From Leifsonia shinshuensis (GTDB lineage: Bacteria; Actinomycetota; Actinomycetes; Actinomycetales; Microbacteriaceae): a stretch of 64,000 nt of DNA. Both the position numbers and the translations under genes were made by a program. A model generated the notes under the pieces. It was not told where the DNA came from and made no database searches. It saw only the letters and a list, made by a program, of their open reading frames with translations. Positions 32,568 to 40,727 of this stretch are shown here, in pieces. The DNA lies in assembly GCF_014217625.1 (NCBI RefSeq), contig NZ_CP043641.1, forward strand, positions 3,038,001 through 3,102,000, given 5' to 3'. Within the stretch, counting starts at the first letter, position 1, and every line of letters begins with the position of its first letter.

Positions 32568-33746
32568 ATGCTCCGTTCTCTCGACTCCGGCGTCTCGGGC
32601 CTCCAGGCGCAGCAGACCATGCTCGACGTGGTCGGCAACAACATCGCGAACGTCAACACCACCGGCTACAAGTCCTCGTCCGTCGAGTTCGAGGACACCC
32701 TCTCCCAGATGATCGGCACGGCTTCCGGGCCGCAGGGCAACCAGGGCGGCACCTCGCCGGCCCAGGTCGGCCTCGGCGTGCGGGTCGCGGCGACCGCGAC
32801 CAACTTCACCGAAGGCGCCGCGCAGACCACCGGCGTCGGCACCAACCTGATGATCAACGGCGACGGCTTCTTCATCGTCAACAACGGCGGCCAGACCCAG
32901 TACACGCGCTCCGGCGCGTTCACCACGGACGCCTCCGGCAACCTGGTCAGCCCGGACGGCGCGATCGTGCAGGGCTGGTCCGCGACCAACGGCGTCGTCA
33001 ACTCGTCCGCCCCGGTCTCCAACATCACCCTGTCGACGACCGGCCTGTCTGCGGCCCGCGCGACCTCGAACGCCGCGATGACCGGCAACCTGGCCGACGA
33101 CGCGGCCGTCGGCGCCACCGTCAACAGCCAGGTGACCGTCTACGACGCGAACGGCGCGCAGAGCAACCTGACCATGACCTTCACCCGCAACGCCACAGGC
33201 GGCTGGGACGTCTCCGGCGCCGACGCGGCGGGCAACACCGCCACCGGCACGGTCACGTTCACGAACGGCGCGATGACGCCCGCCCAGAGCCTCACGGTCG
33301 GCGGCGTCACCGTCGACGTGTCGAAGATCACCGGCTTCGCGGGCTCGGGCGGCGTCAACTTCGCCTCCCAGAACGGGACCGCCGCCGGATCGCTGCAGTC
33401 GTTCTCGATCGAGAACGACGGCACGATCATGGGCGCGTTCTCCAACGGCGAGAAGCAGGCCGTCGGCCGCGTCGCCCTCGCCAACTTCACCAACCCGGGC
33501 GGGCTTCAGAAGGCCGGCAACTCCAACTTCATCGCCACCCCGAACTCCGGGCTCCCCCAGGTCGGCCAGGCGGGAAGCGGCAGCCTCGGCACGATGACCA
33601 GCGGCGCGATCGAGGGCTCCAACGTCGACCTGGCGCGGGAGTTCACCAACCTCATCGTGGCGCAGCGCGCGTTCCAGGCCTCCGCCCGGGTGATCACGAC
33701 CTCCGACGACGTGCTGCAGGAGCTCCTGCAACTGAAGACGCAGTGA
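32568..33746 (+). CDS. flgE: Flagellar hook protein FlgE
   Basis: 392-residue hook subunit. The N-terminal signature LRSLDSGVSGLQAQQTMLDVVGNNIANVNTTGYK and the C-terminal segment NVDLAREFTNLIVAQRAFQASARVITTSDDVLQELLQL are both present. The central domain of about 200 residues distinguishes it from the rod protein FlgG, of which there is no copy in this window. It closes the operon that began at flgB. Confidence 0.93.
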   Translation: MLRSLDSGVSGLQAQQTMLDVVGNNIANVNTTGYKSSSVEFEDTLSQMIGTASGPQGNQGGTSPAQVGLGVRVAATATNFTEGAAQTTGVGTNLMINGDGFFIVNNGGQTQYTRSGAFTTDASGNLVSPDGAIVQGWSATNGVVNSSAPVSNITLSTTGLSAARATSNAAMTGNLADDAAVGATVNSQVTVYDANGAQSNLTMTFTRNATGGWDVSGADAAGNTATGTVTFTNGAMTPAQSLTVGGVTVDVSKITGFAGSGGVNFASQNGTAAGSLQSFSIENDGTIMGAFSNGEKQAVGRVALANFTNPGGLQKAGNSNFIATPNSGLPQVGQAGSGSLGTMTSGAIEGSNVDLAREFTNLIVAQRAFQASARVITTSDDVLQELLQLKTQ

Positions 33747-33753
33747 TCCTGAG

Positions 33754-33781
33754 CTAACGGATCCGCCCCGGCTGCCGATAG
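33754..33781 (+). promoter_or_regulatory. Sigma-28-type promoter for the flbD-to-flhA operon
   Basis: CTAACGG begins at 33754 and GCCGATAG at 33774, again 20 nt apart. The start would be near 33788. It drives motor and export-gate genes. Confidence 0.83.
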
Positions 33782-33829
33782 GGGAAGGCGAGCACCTCCG
33801 TCAGGGAGGCGACCGATCCCTTCCCCTTT
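33780..33829 (+). terminator. Terminator whose 5' arm overlaps the flbD promoter
   Basis: AGGGGAAGG (33780-33788) pairs with CCTTCCCCT (33819-33827) and is followed by TT. A second stem, CCTCC/GGAGG (33795-33799, 33805-33809), nests inside. The 5' arm coincides with the -10 element of the sigma-28-type promoter, so only transcripts reading through from flgE contain the whole hairpin. Confidence 0.6.
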
Positions 33830-33842
33830 CTGCGGAGTCTTC

Positions 33843-34070
33843 ATGATCACGGTGACCAGGCTGAACCACGTGCCGTTCGCCGTGAACCCGGACCTGATCG
33901 AACGGATCAACGCCGACCCCGACACCACTCTGACGATGGTCGACGGCGTGCGCTACGTGGTGACGGAGACGATGGCCGAGGTCATCGACCGGATCGCCGC
34001 GTTCCGCGCGGAGGTGCTCGATCGCGCATACCGGCTGGGACGGCCGGCCGACACGGGCGAAGGGAGCTGA
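33843..34070 (+). CDS. flbD: Flagellar protein FlbD
   Basis: 75-residue small protein of the FlbD family. The pattern ITVTRLNHVPFAVNPDLIERINADPDTTLTMVDGVRYVVTETMAEVIDRI runs over most of its length (from residue 2). The function is not well defined; it regularly sits between flgE and motA or fliL in Gram-positive flagellar loci. Two nt separate it from motA. Confidence 0.9.
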   Translation: MITVTRLNHVPFAVNPDLIERINADPDTTLTMVDGVRYVVTETMAEVIDRIAAFRAEVLDRAYRLGRPADTGEGS

Positions 34071-34072
34071 GC

Positions 34073-34894
34073 ATGGATCTGGCAATGATCATCGGGATCG
34101 TCGCGGCCTTCGGCTCGCTGTTGACGATGGTGCTGATCGAGGGCGAGAGCCCCGCGGCGCTGCTCCTCATCGGGCCCGTCGTGTTCGTGCTCGGCGCCAC
34201 CGTCTCGGTCGGAATCGCCGGCGCGACGCTGAAGGACGCGATCGACTCGTTCAAGGCCGTCCCCGGGGCGATCAAGGGCAAGAAGCCCGACTTCGCCGGC
34301 ACGGTCGCCACCCTGCTCGACCTGGCCGACGTCGCCCGCCAGCGCGGGCTGCTCTCGCTGGAGTCGTCGGCGGAGGAAGTCAAGGACCCGTTCCTGTCGA
34401 GCGCCCTGCAGGGCGTGGCCGACGGCGCCGACTCCGAGGACCTGCGCATCCTGCTGGAGGACCAGATCGCGACGTGGTCGAAGGCCACCCGCGTCTCCTC
34501 CTCGTTCTTCGCGGCGCTCGGCGGCTACGCGCCGACGATCGGCATCGTCGGGACCGTCGTCTCGCTCACCCACGTGCTCGGCAACCTCTCCACGCCGGAC
34601 AAGCTCGGCCCGATGATCGCCAGCGCGTTCGTAGCCACGCTCTGGGGCCTCCTCTCGGCCAACTTCATCTGGCTGCCGCTCGGCACGCGCATGCGCCGGC
34701 TCGCCGAGCTCGAGGCCGAGCGCCGACAGATCGTCGTGGAGGGCGTGCTCGCCATCCAGTCCGGCACCTCCTCGCGCGCGCTCTCCGAGCGTCTGACCGC
34801 GATGGTCCCCTACAGCCCCAAGCTGAAGCGCGCTAAGGGCAAGAACGACGCGTCCGCCCCGGTCTCCGAGGCGGCGCCCGCGGTCGGGCCGTGA
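34073..34894 (+). CDS. motA: Flagellar motor stator protein MotA
   Basis: 273-residue membrane protein with four hydrophobic segments, a large cytoplasmic loop and the conserved GYAPTIGIVGTVVSLTHVLGNL region near residue 150. It forms the proton-conducting stator with MotB and pushes on FliG. The stop overlaps the motB GTG start. Proton or sodium selectivity cannot be decided with confidence from the sequence. Confidence 0.93.
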   Translation: MDLAMIIGIVAAFGSLLTMVLIEGESPAALLLIGPVVFVLGATVSVGIAGATLKDAIDSFKAVPGAIKGKKPDFAGTVATLLDLADVARQRGLLSLESSAEEVKDPFLSSALQGVADGADSEDLRILLEDQIATWSKATRVSSSFFAALGGYAPTIGIVGTVVSLTHVLGNLSTPDKLGPMIASAFVATLWGLLSANFIWLPLGTRMRRLAELEAERRQIVVEGVLAIQSGTSSRALSERLTAMVPYSPKLKRAKGKNDASAPVSEAAPAVGP

Positions 34895-35721
34895 GCCGCG
34901 GACGTCGCAGGCCGGCCGCGGAGCACGGCGAAGGACACGCGAACGACGAGCGCTGGATGGCCTCCTACATGGACATGGTCACCGTGCTGATGTGCACGTT
35001 CATCGTCCTTTTCTCGATGTCCTCGATCGACGCGCACAAGTTCAACGAGCTGAAGAACTCGCTGCAGACCGGCTTCGGCCAGGTGGTGAGCCAGAAGGTC
35101 GACACGGCCAAAGGCGTGATCGTCTCGGCGAAGGACGCCGATCCCACGCCTGCGCCGTCGTCGGCCTCCACCGCTCCCCCGCTGTCGCCCCTGGAAGCGG
35201 CCAAGCTGGAGGTCGAGGACCTGCGTGCGATCGAGGCGGCGATCAACGCCCGCCTGACCTCCCAGGGCCTGCAGGGGTCGGTGTCGTACACGATCGACGC
35301 CCGCGGCCTGACGATCGGGCTGATCGGCGGGAACGCGTTCTTCGACTCCAACCTCGCGACGCTCACCCCGCTCGCGGTGCGGATCATCGACAATGTCGGG
35401 CCGGTGCTGTACCCGACCTCGTACACGATCTCGGTCGAAGGGCACGCCGACACCCGGCCATCCGGTCCGCCCTACGCCACCAACTGGGACCTCGCCGCCG
35501 CGCGCGCCATCTCGGTGCTGCGCCGGCTCACCGATGTCTCCGGCATCCAGGCGACCCGCATCTACGCGGTCAGCGACGGCTCCGCCACGGCGACGGCCAG
35601 CGGGTCGGACGCGGCGCAACTCGCCCAGGACCGTCGCGTCGACATCGTCGTCCGGTCGTCGAAGCCGCAGGAGGTGCGCGACCTCATCCCGGGGATCGTC
35701 GCGAAGGGAGCAGGCGGATGA
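34891..35721 (+). CDS. motB: Flagellar motor stator protein MotB
   Basis: 276-residue stator anchor. One membrane helix near residues 23-45 includes the ion-binding Asp28 (MASYMDMVTVLM). The periplasmic OmpA-like peptidoglycan-binding domain (about 130-265) shows SVEGHADTRPSG and NWDLAAARAISVLRRL. The GTG start overlaps motA, and the stop overlaps fliM. No fliL follows, which many loci have here. Confidence 0.94.
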   Translation: MSRGRRRPAAEHGEGHANDERWMASYMDMVTVLMCTFIVLFSMSSIDAHKFNELKNSLQTGFGQVVSQKVDTAKGVIVSAKDADPTPAPSSASTAPPLSPLEAAKLEVEDLRAIEAAINARLTSQGLQGSVSYTIDARGLTIGLIGGNAFFDSNLATLTPLAVRIIDNVGPVLYPTSYTISVEGHADTRPSGPPYATNWDLAAARAISVLRRLTDVSGIQATRIYAVSDGSATATASGSDAAQLAQDRRVDIVVRSSKPQEVRDLIPGIVAKGAGG

Positions 35722-36605
35722 GCCAGACGCTGACGCAGCCGGCCGAGCGGGAGGTGCGGCCGTACGACTTCCGCCGGCCGACCACCCTGGCCCGCGAGCA
35801 CTCGCGCGTGCTGGAGCTGGCCTTCGCGACGTTCGCGCGACAGTGGGGGACGCAGCTGACCGCGAAGGTCCGCGTGCTGTCGCAGGTGACCTGCGAGCAG
35901 GTCACCATGCACACCTACGACGAGTATGCGGCTGCGCTGCCGTCGAGCACCGCGATGGTGCTGTGCTCGATCAGCGACGTGGACTCGCGCGGCGTCATCC
36001 AGCTGCCCACCGGAGCCGCGCTGCGCTGGGTGAACGCGATGCTGGGCGGCAACCGCCCGCTCCCCCTGCTCGACCGTACGTTCACCCCGATCGAGCACGC
36101 GCTGGTCGTCGGCCTGATGAACGACGCGCTCGAAGACCTGCAGTACTCGCTCGGCCCGCTGTTCACGAACTCGGTGCGGATCGACGCCATCCAGTACAAC
36201 TCGCAGTTCGCGCAGGCGGCCCCCACCAGCGAGCTGATGATCGTGGCGCGCTTCGCCGCGCGCGTCGGGGAGGACGTCGCGGAGGCGACCATCGCCCTCC
36301 CCGCCCGCATCCTGCTGGAGCGGCTGGTCGAGACGAACCCGACCGTCGAGGTCGACAACGCCAAGCAGCTGCTGCACGCGCAGCTGGCCCAGGTGCCGGT
36401 CGAGGTGAGCGCACGGCTCGCCTCCGCGAACGTCACCCCGGCCTCCGTGCTCGGCATGGCGGTGGGCGATGTCATCCGCCTGCCCCACCCGGTCAGCCGG
36501 CCGATCCAGGTCGCCGCGGGTGGCGAGCCGGTCGGCACCGCCGCGATCGGCGCCGCGGGGTCGCGGCTCGCTGTCGTCGTCACCACCGCTGAGGACAACC
36601 ACTGA
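35718..36605 (+). CDS. fliM: Flagellar motor switch protein FliM
   Basis: 295-residue C-ring protein. The middle domain runs over about 35-220 (LELAFATFARQWGTQL, DRTFTPIEHALVVGLMNDALEDL), and the C-terminal SpoA domain over about 225-290. The N-terminal CheY-binding motif (LSQxEIDxL type) is not recognisable; the protein begins SQTLTQPAEREVRPYDFRRP. This may reflect altered chemotaxis coupling. No chemotaxis genes are present in the window. Confidence 0.92.
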   Translation: MSQTLTQPAEREVRPYDFRRPTTLAREHSRVLELAFATFARQWGTQLTAKVRVLSQVTCEQVTMHTYDEYAAALPSSTAMVLCSISDVDSRGVIQLPTGAALRWVNAMLGGNRPLPLLDRTFTPIEHALVVGLMNDALEDLQYSLGPLFTNSVRIDAIQYNSQFAQAAPTSELMIVARFAARVGEDVAEATIALPARILLERLVETNPTVEVDNAKQLLHAQLAQVPVEVSARLASANVTPASVLGMAVGDVIRLPHPVSRPIQVAAGGEPVGTAAIGAAGSRLAVVVTTAEDNH

Positions 36606-36619
36606 TGGAGAGAACACCG

Positions 36620-37309
36620 ATGCCGCAGAACGCATATTCCGCCGCCGCGCAGACACTGACGCATGCCCCGCTGGGAATAGGCGAATTGACCGTCTCGGCC
36701 GACCCGGCGGCGACCGAGGTTCCGGCGACCGCCGCGACCGCCGTCGTCGCCACCTTCATCGGCTCGCCGTCGGCGGAGCTCGCGCTCGCCGTCCGCGACC
36801 CGGAGGTCGTCCTGTCGGAGACGGGCGGGCAGCTCGGGGTCGGCCTGGCCGACGTGCTCCAGCCGGCTCTCGCGACGGCCGCCGAGCAGCTCGGCTCCGG
36901 CGTGCTCGGCGACTCCCGGATCGAGGACGCCGCGCACCTCTTCGCCGACGCCGCGGCGCACCGCTTCACCGTCACCGACCGGTCGGGCCAGGAGGTCGCC
37001 TGGTTCGCCATCCGCGGCGAGGCCGTGCGCGCGTCGTCCGCGGCCACGTCCGACGTCGCCGGACGGCTCGGCCGCATCTCCAACGTCGAGATGGCGCTCA
37101 CGGTCGAGATCGGCCGCACCCGCATGTCGGTCCGCGACGTGCTCGCCGTCGAGCCGGGCACCGTGATCGAGCTGGACCGCTCCGCCGGCTCGCCCGCCGA
37201 CATCCTGCTCAACGGCCGCCTGATCGCCCACGGCGAGATCGTCGTCGTCGACCAGGACTACGCCGTGCGCGTCACCCAGATCCTCGACACCGCCGACGCC
37301 CTGGTCTGA
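36620..37309 (+). CDS. fliN: Flagellar motor switch protein FliN with N-terminal extra domain
   Basis: 229 residues. The last 80 or so form the SpoA/FliN domain (ISNVEMALTVEIGRTRMSVRDVLAVEPGTVIELDRSAGSPADILLNGRLIAHGEIVVVDQDYAVRV). The first 140 are not a classical FliN; they may correspond to the FliY middle domain but show no CheC phosphatase motif. The start at 36620 follows GGAGAG (36607-36612). An in-frame ATG at 36605 that overlaps the fliM stop is the alternative. Confidence 0.88.
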   Translation: MPQNAYSAAAQTLTHAPLGIGELTVSADPAATEVPATAATAVVATFIGSPSAELALAVRDPEVVLSETGGQLGVGLADVLQPALATAAEQLGSGVLGDSRIEDAAHLFADAAAHRFTVTDRSGQEVAWFAIRGEAVRASSAATSDVAGRLGRISNVEMALTVEIGRTRMSVRDVLAVEPGTVIELDRSAGSPADILLNGRLIAHGEIVVVDQDYAVRVTQILDTADALV

Positions 37310-37312
37310 CCC

Positions 37313-37729
37313 GTGGACACCCTCTTCACCGCGCTCCGCGTCGCCGTCTCCCTCGCGCTCATCATCGGACTGATCTGGTTCGTTCAGCGCCGGAGCGCGA
37401 AGTGGAGCCGGAAGAGGAGCAAGCGGCCGATCACGGTCATCGGACGGCAGTCGCTTGGCGGCAAGTCGCGGGTCGTGATCGTGGAGGCCGACGGCACCCA
37501 CTTCGTGCTCGGCGTGACGGACAGCTCGGTCGTGGTGCTGAAGTCGCGCGAGCTGGACACGTTCGCGGACGCCCTGGCGGAGCTGGAGCTGGAGCAGGCG
37601 GAGCGGGTCGAGCCGACCCCCGGGGTCGAGCCGGCCAGCACGCCCGAGCCGACACCCACCTTCGCGCAGGCGATCACCTCCCCCGACACCTGGCGGAGGG
37701 CGGCCCAGTCCCTCCGAACTCCGCGGTGA
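37313..37729 (+). CDS. fliO: Flagellar export gate assembly protein FliO
   Basis: 138-residue protein with one N-terminal membrane helix (about 6-24, LRVAVSLALIIGLIWFVQ), a basic stretch and the short beta domain ITVIGRQSLGGKSRVVIVEADGTHFVLGVTDSSV typical of FliO. The tail is Pro/Glu-rich. FliO assists assembly of the FliP ring. The GTG start is 3 nt after the fliN stop, and its end overlaps fliP. Confidence 0.87.
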   Translation: MDTLFTALRVAVSLALIIGLIWFVQRRSAKWSRKRSKRPITVIGRQSLGGKSRVVIVEADGTHFVLGVTDSSVVVLKSRELDTFADALAELELEQAERVEPTPGVEPASTPEPTPTFAQAITSPDTWRRAAQSLRTPR

Positions 37730-38565
37730 GCACCGCAGCGCTCGCGGGCACGCGCCGCAGCTACGCGCGCCCGATCGTCCTCGCGCTGCTGGTGCTCGCC
37801 GCGGTGATCGGCATCGTGCTGCTCACCGCGGGCAGTGCGCACGCCGTCCCGACGCCGTCGCCCACGCCGCCGGCCGGGCCGTCCGGTCCCACCGGCGGCT
37901 CCGGCGGCGCGACCATCGCGATCAACGGCATCAACGGCACGCCCGCCGACACCATCGTCACCCTGCTCGGGGTCACCCTCATCTCGGTGGCGCCGGGCCT
38001 GCTCGTCATGGTCTCGTCGTTCACCAAGGTGTTCGTGGTGCTCTCGATGGCTCGCAATGCGCTCGGCCTCCAGTCGGTGCCGCCGAACCAGGTGCTGGCC
38101 GGGCTCGCGCTGTTCCTGAGCCTGTTCATCATGGCTCCGACCCTCACCGACATCAACGTGCACGCCGTGCAGCCCTATCTCGCCGGACACCTCGACTTCG
38201 GGGGCGCGCTCCAGGCCGCCGAGGCGCCGCTGAAAGCCTTTCTGGGCGCCCACACCCGGCAGGAGGACATCGCCCTGATGACGCGCGCCGCAGGCCGCGC
38301 CAATCCGGCGAACCTGCACGCGGTCCCGCTGACCACCCTGGTGCCGGCGTTCGTCATCTCGGAGCTGCGGGCGGCCTTCATCATCGGCTTCGTGATCTAC
38401 GTGCCGTTCCTCGTCATCGACCTCGTGGTCTCCGCGGGCCTGATGTCGCTCGGCATGATGATGCTCCCGCCGGTGATGGTGTCGCTGCCGTTCAAGATCC
38501 TGCTCTTCGTCCTCGTGGACGGCTGGGGCCTGATCATCCAGTCCCTCGTCGCGAGCTACAAGTAG
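37726..38565 (+). CDS. fliP: Flagellar export gate protein FliP
   Basis: 279-residue membrane protein. A hydrophobic N-terminal signal segment precedes a Pro/Gly/Thr linker, then the conserved FliP core with LISVAPGLLVMVSSFTKVFVVLSMARNALGLQ, TRQEDIALM, LVPAFVISELRAAFIIGF and MMMLPPVMVSLPFKILLFVLVDGW. The GTG start at 37726 overlaps the fliO stop. FliP, FliQ and FliR build the export pore. Confidence 0.95.
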   Translation: MSTAALAGTRRSYARPIVLALLVLAAVIGIVLLTAGSAHAVPTPSPTPPAGPSGPTGGSGGATIAINGINGTPADTIVTLLGVTLISVAPGLLVMVSSFTKVFVVLSMARNALGLQSVPPNQVLAGLALFLSLFIMAPTLTDINVHAVQPYLAGHLDFGGALQAAEAPLKAFLGAHTRQEDIALMTRAAGRANPANLHAVPLTTLVPAFVISELRAAFIIGFVIYVPFLVIDLVVSAGLMSLGMMMLPPVMVSLPFKILLFVLVDGWGLIIQSLVASYK

Positions 38566-38575
38566 GGGGCTGACC

Positions 38576-38848
38576 GTGAACTCCGCCGCCGTCCTCAAGA
38601 TCGCCACGCAGGCCCTGTTGCTCATGGCCCAGCTCGCCGCGCCGATGGTGCTGACCGCCCTCGCCATCGGCTTCGCCGTGTCGCTCATCCAGTCGATCAC
38701 GCAGATCCAGGAGGTCACCCTCTCGTTCGTGCCGAAGGCGATCGGCGTCTCCATCGCGCTGATCGTGTGCGGCAACTGGATGATCGAGCAGCTGGTGACC
38801 TTCACGCAGTACCTGTTCCAGCAGATCCCGACGCTGCTGGGAGGCTGA
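38576..38848 (+). CDS. fliQ: Flagellar export gate protein FliQ
   Basis: 90-residue protein with two membrane helices and the conserved VSLIQSITQIQEVTLSFVPK segment. The GTG start is at 38576, 10 nt after fliP. fliR starts 2 nt after its stop. Confidence 0.94.
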   Translation: MNSAAVLKIATQALLLMAQLAAPMVLTALAIGFAVSLIQSITQIQEVTLSFVPKAIGVSIALIVCGNWMIEQLVTFTQYLFQQIPTLLGG

Positions 38849-38850
38849 CG

Positions 38851-39606
38851 ATGAACATCCCCGTCGACCTGAGCGCGATCGAGGCCACAGCGCTGGTCTC
38901 GGTGCGCATCCTGCTGTTCGTGCTGATCGCGCCGCCGTTCTCGTACCAGGCCTTCCCGCTGCAGATCAAAGGAATGCTCGCCGTCCTGCTCGGGCTCGTC
39001 GTCGCGCCGCAAGCGGCCCAGCTCTACTCCCCCGGCTCGACCGGTCAGTTCCTGCTCGACTTCGTCGGCGAGGCGGCGACGGGCGCCGTGCTCGGCTTCC
39101 TCGTCTACCTCGTGTTCTCCGCCGTGGAGTCCGCCGGCTCGCTGCTCGACTTCTCCAGCGGGCTCCAGGCCGCGCAGCAGTACGACCCGGCCGCGGACAT
39201 CAACGCGGCCCAGTTCTCCCGGCTGTTCCAGATGACGGCGCTGGCGCTGCTGTTCGTCAGCGACGGGTACCAGCTCGTGCTCGGCGGCCTGGTGCGCTCC
39301 TTCACGGCGGTCCCGCTGACGATGTCCGTCGACTGGCGGTCGGTGACGCAGACGCTGAGCGGGTCCGTCACCCAGATGCTGCTCGCCGCGCTGCAGATCG
39401 CCGGCCCGATCATGGCGGTGCTCTTCGTCGCGAATGCCGCGCTGGGCCTGCTCTCCCGGGTGGCGCCGGCGCTCAACGCGTACTCGCTCGGGCCCCCGGC
39501 GCTCATCCTCCTCGCCGTGGTCCTGTGCGCGATCGGCATCGTCGCCCTCCCGCTGATCGTCCAGGCGCTCGCCGGGCAGGCCGTGCACGCGATCGGGGGT
39601 CCCTGA
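38851..39606 (+). CDS. fliR: Flagellar export gate protein FliR
   Basis: 251-residue membrane protein with about six hydrophobic segments. Conserved regions are VRILLFVLIAPPFSYQAFPLQIK near the N terminus and the FSSGLQAAQQYDPAADINAAQFSRLFQM motif in the middle. ATG 38851 is the first start after fliQ, preceded by GGGAGG. The stop overlaps flhB. Confidence 0.93.
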   Translation: MNIPVDLSAIEATALVSVRILLFVLIAPPFSYQAFPLQIKGMLAVLLGLVVAPQAAQLYSPGSTGQFLLDFVGEAATGAVLGFLVYLVFSAVESAGSLLDFSSGLQAAQQYDPAADINAAQFSRLFQMTALALLFVSDGYQLVLGGLVRSFTAVPLTMSVDWRSVTQTLSGSVTQMLLAALQIAGPIMAVLFVANAALGLLSRVAPALNAYSLGPPALILLAVVLCAIGIVALPLIVQALAGQAVHAIGGP

Positions 39607-40727
39607 TGTCCGCTCAGGAGCGTACCGAGCAGGCCACCGAGAAGCACCTCAAGTCGGTGCGGTCGAAGGGCCGGCTGCAGAAGGCCCGCGACCTCCCCGC
39701 CTGGCTCTCCATCGGCGTCGCGGTGGCGCTCATCCCGATGATCATCGGCAGCGCGCAGCAGGCGGCCGAGTCGCAGATCTTCGGGTTCCGCGACATCATC
39801 CGCGATCCGACGCCCGCGGGCGCGCTCGCCGCCCTGGGCACGGGACTGCTGTCAGTCGCCGGCACGGTGTGGCCGCTGCTCGTCGTCGTCGCCCTGACGA
39901 TCATCGCAGCGACGGCGGCGCAGGGCGGCATCCACATCAAGAAGCTGCGGGCGCACTTCGAGCAGTTCGATCTGCTCAAGGGCGTCCGCAACATGTTCGG
40001 CGCGCGCAGCGCGTGGGAGCTGGCCAAGACCCTCGGGAAGGCCGCTTTGGTCGGGATCGGGCTGTACGTGGTCGTGCAGGGGCTGATCCCGCTCGTGCTC
40101 CAGACCGGCGCGCTCTCCGTGCCCGGACTCGTGGCCGCCGCGCAGAGCTCGATGGGCTCGCTCCTCCAGCTCGCGATCGGCGGCGGCCTGCTCTTCGCGG
40201 CCATCGACCTGGTCGTGGTGCTGCGCCGCAACCGCACGGCGAGCCGGATGACCAAGCGCGAGGTCAAGGACGAGCACAAGAGCGCAGAGGGCGATCCCAT
40301 GATCCGGGCGCAGCGGCGCAGCAGGCAGCTCGCGATGAGCCGCAACCGCATGATCGCCGCCGTCGCCGACGCGAGCGTCGTGCTGGTCAACCCGACCCAC
40401 GTCGCCGTCGCGCTGAAGTACGAGCCGGGCGCTTCGGCGCCCAAAGTGGTCGCCAAGGGCGCGGACCTGATCGCGGCCCGCATCCGCGAGGAGGCCCTGG
40501 CGAAGGGCGTCCCGATGGTCTCCGACGTGCCCCTGGCCCGGGCGCTGCACGCCGCCTGCGACCTCGGCCAGGAGATCCCGGCCGAGTTCTTCACCCCGGT
40601 CGCCCACGTGCTCGCGTTCGTCATGGCCCTCAAGCGGCGCGGCGGATCGCTCACCGACATCCACACCCTGCCCGCCGCGCAGCGGGCGCGGACTCCGATC
40701 GACACCAGGAGGCTGGTCAACTCGTGA
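39606..40727 (+). CDS. flhB: Flagellar export switch protein FlhB
   Basis: 373-residue protein with four membrane segments and a cytoplasmic domain. The autocleavage motif NPTH lies at about 262-265 (VVLVNPTHVAVALKY), cleavage after Asn switching export from hook to filament subunits. The N terminus begins SAQERTEQATEKHLKSVRSKG, as in the family. ATG overlaps the fliR stop, and its stop overlaps the flhA GTG. Confidence 0.96.
   Translation: MSAQERTEQATEKHLKSVRSKGRLQKARDLPAWLSIGVAVALIPMIIGSAQQAAESQIFGFRDIIRDPTPAGALAALGTGLLSVAGTVWPLLVVVALTIIAATAAQGGIHIKKLRAHFEQFDLLKGVRNMFGARSAWELAKTLGKAALVGIGLYVVVQGLIPLVLQTGALSVPGLVAAAQSSMGSLLQLAIGGGLLFAAIDLVVVLRRNRTASRMTKREVKDEHKSAEGDPMIRAQRRSRQLAMSRNRMIAAVADASVVLVNPTHVAVALKYEPGASAPKVVAKGADLIAARIREEALAKGVPMVSDVPLARALHAACDLGQEIPAEFFTPVAHVLAFVMALKRRGGSLTDIHTLPAAQRARTPIDTRRLVNS

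Noticed and set aside
32568..33746. FlgE gene as a possible FlgG distal-rod gene
   Set aside because: The 392-residue length and large central domain fit the hook protein, and it follows fliK-flgD as hook genes do.
36469..37725. Long N-terminal extension of FliP
   Set aside because: The upstream part of the frame overlaps fliN and fliO out of frame. GTG 37726 overlaps the fliO stop and gives a normal FliP with a signal segment.
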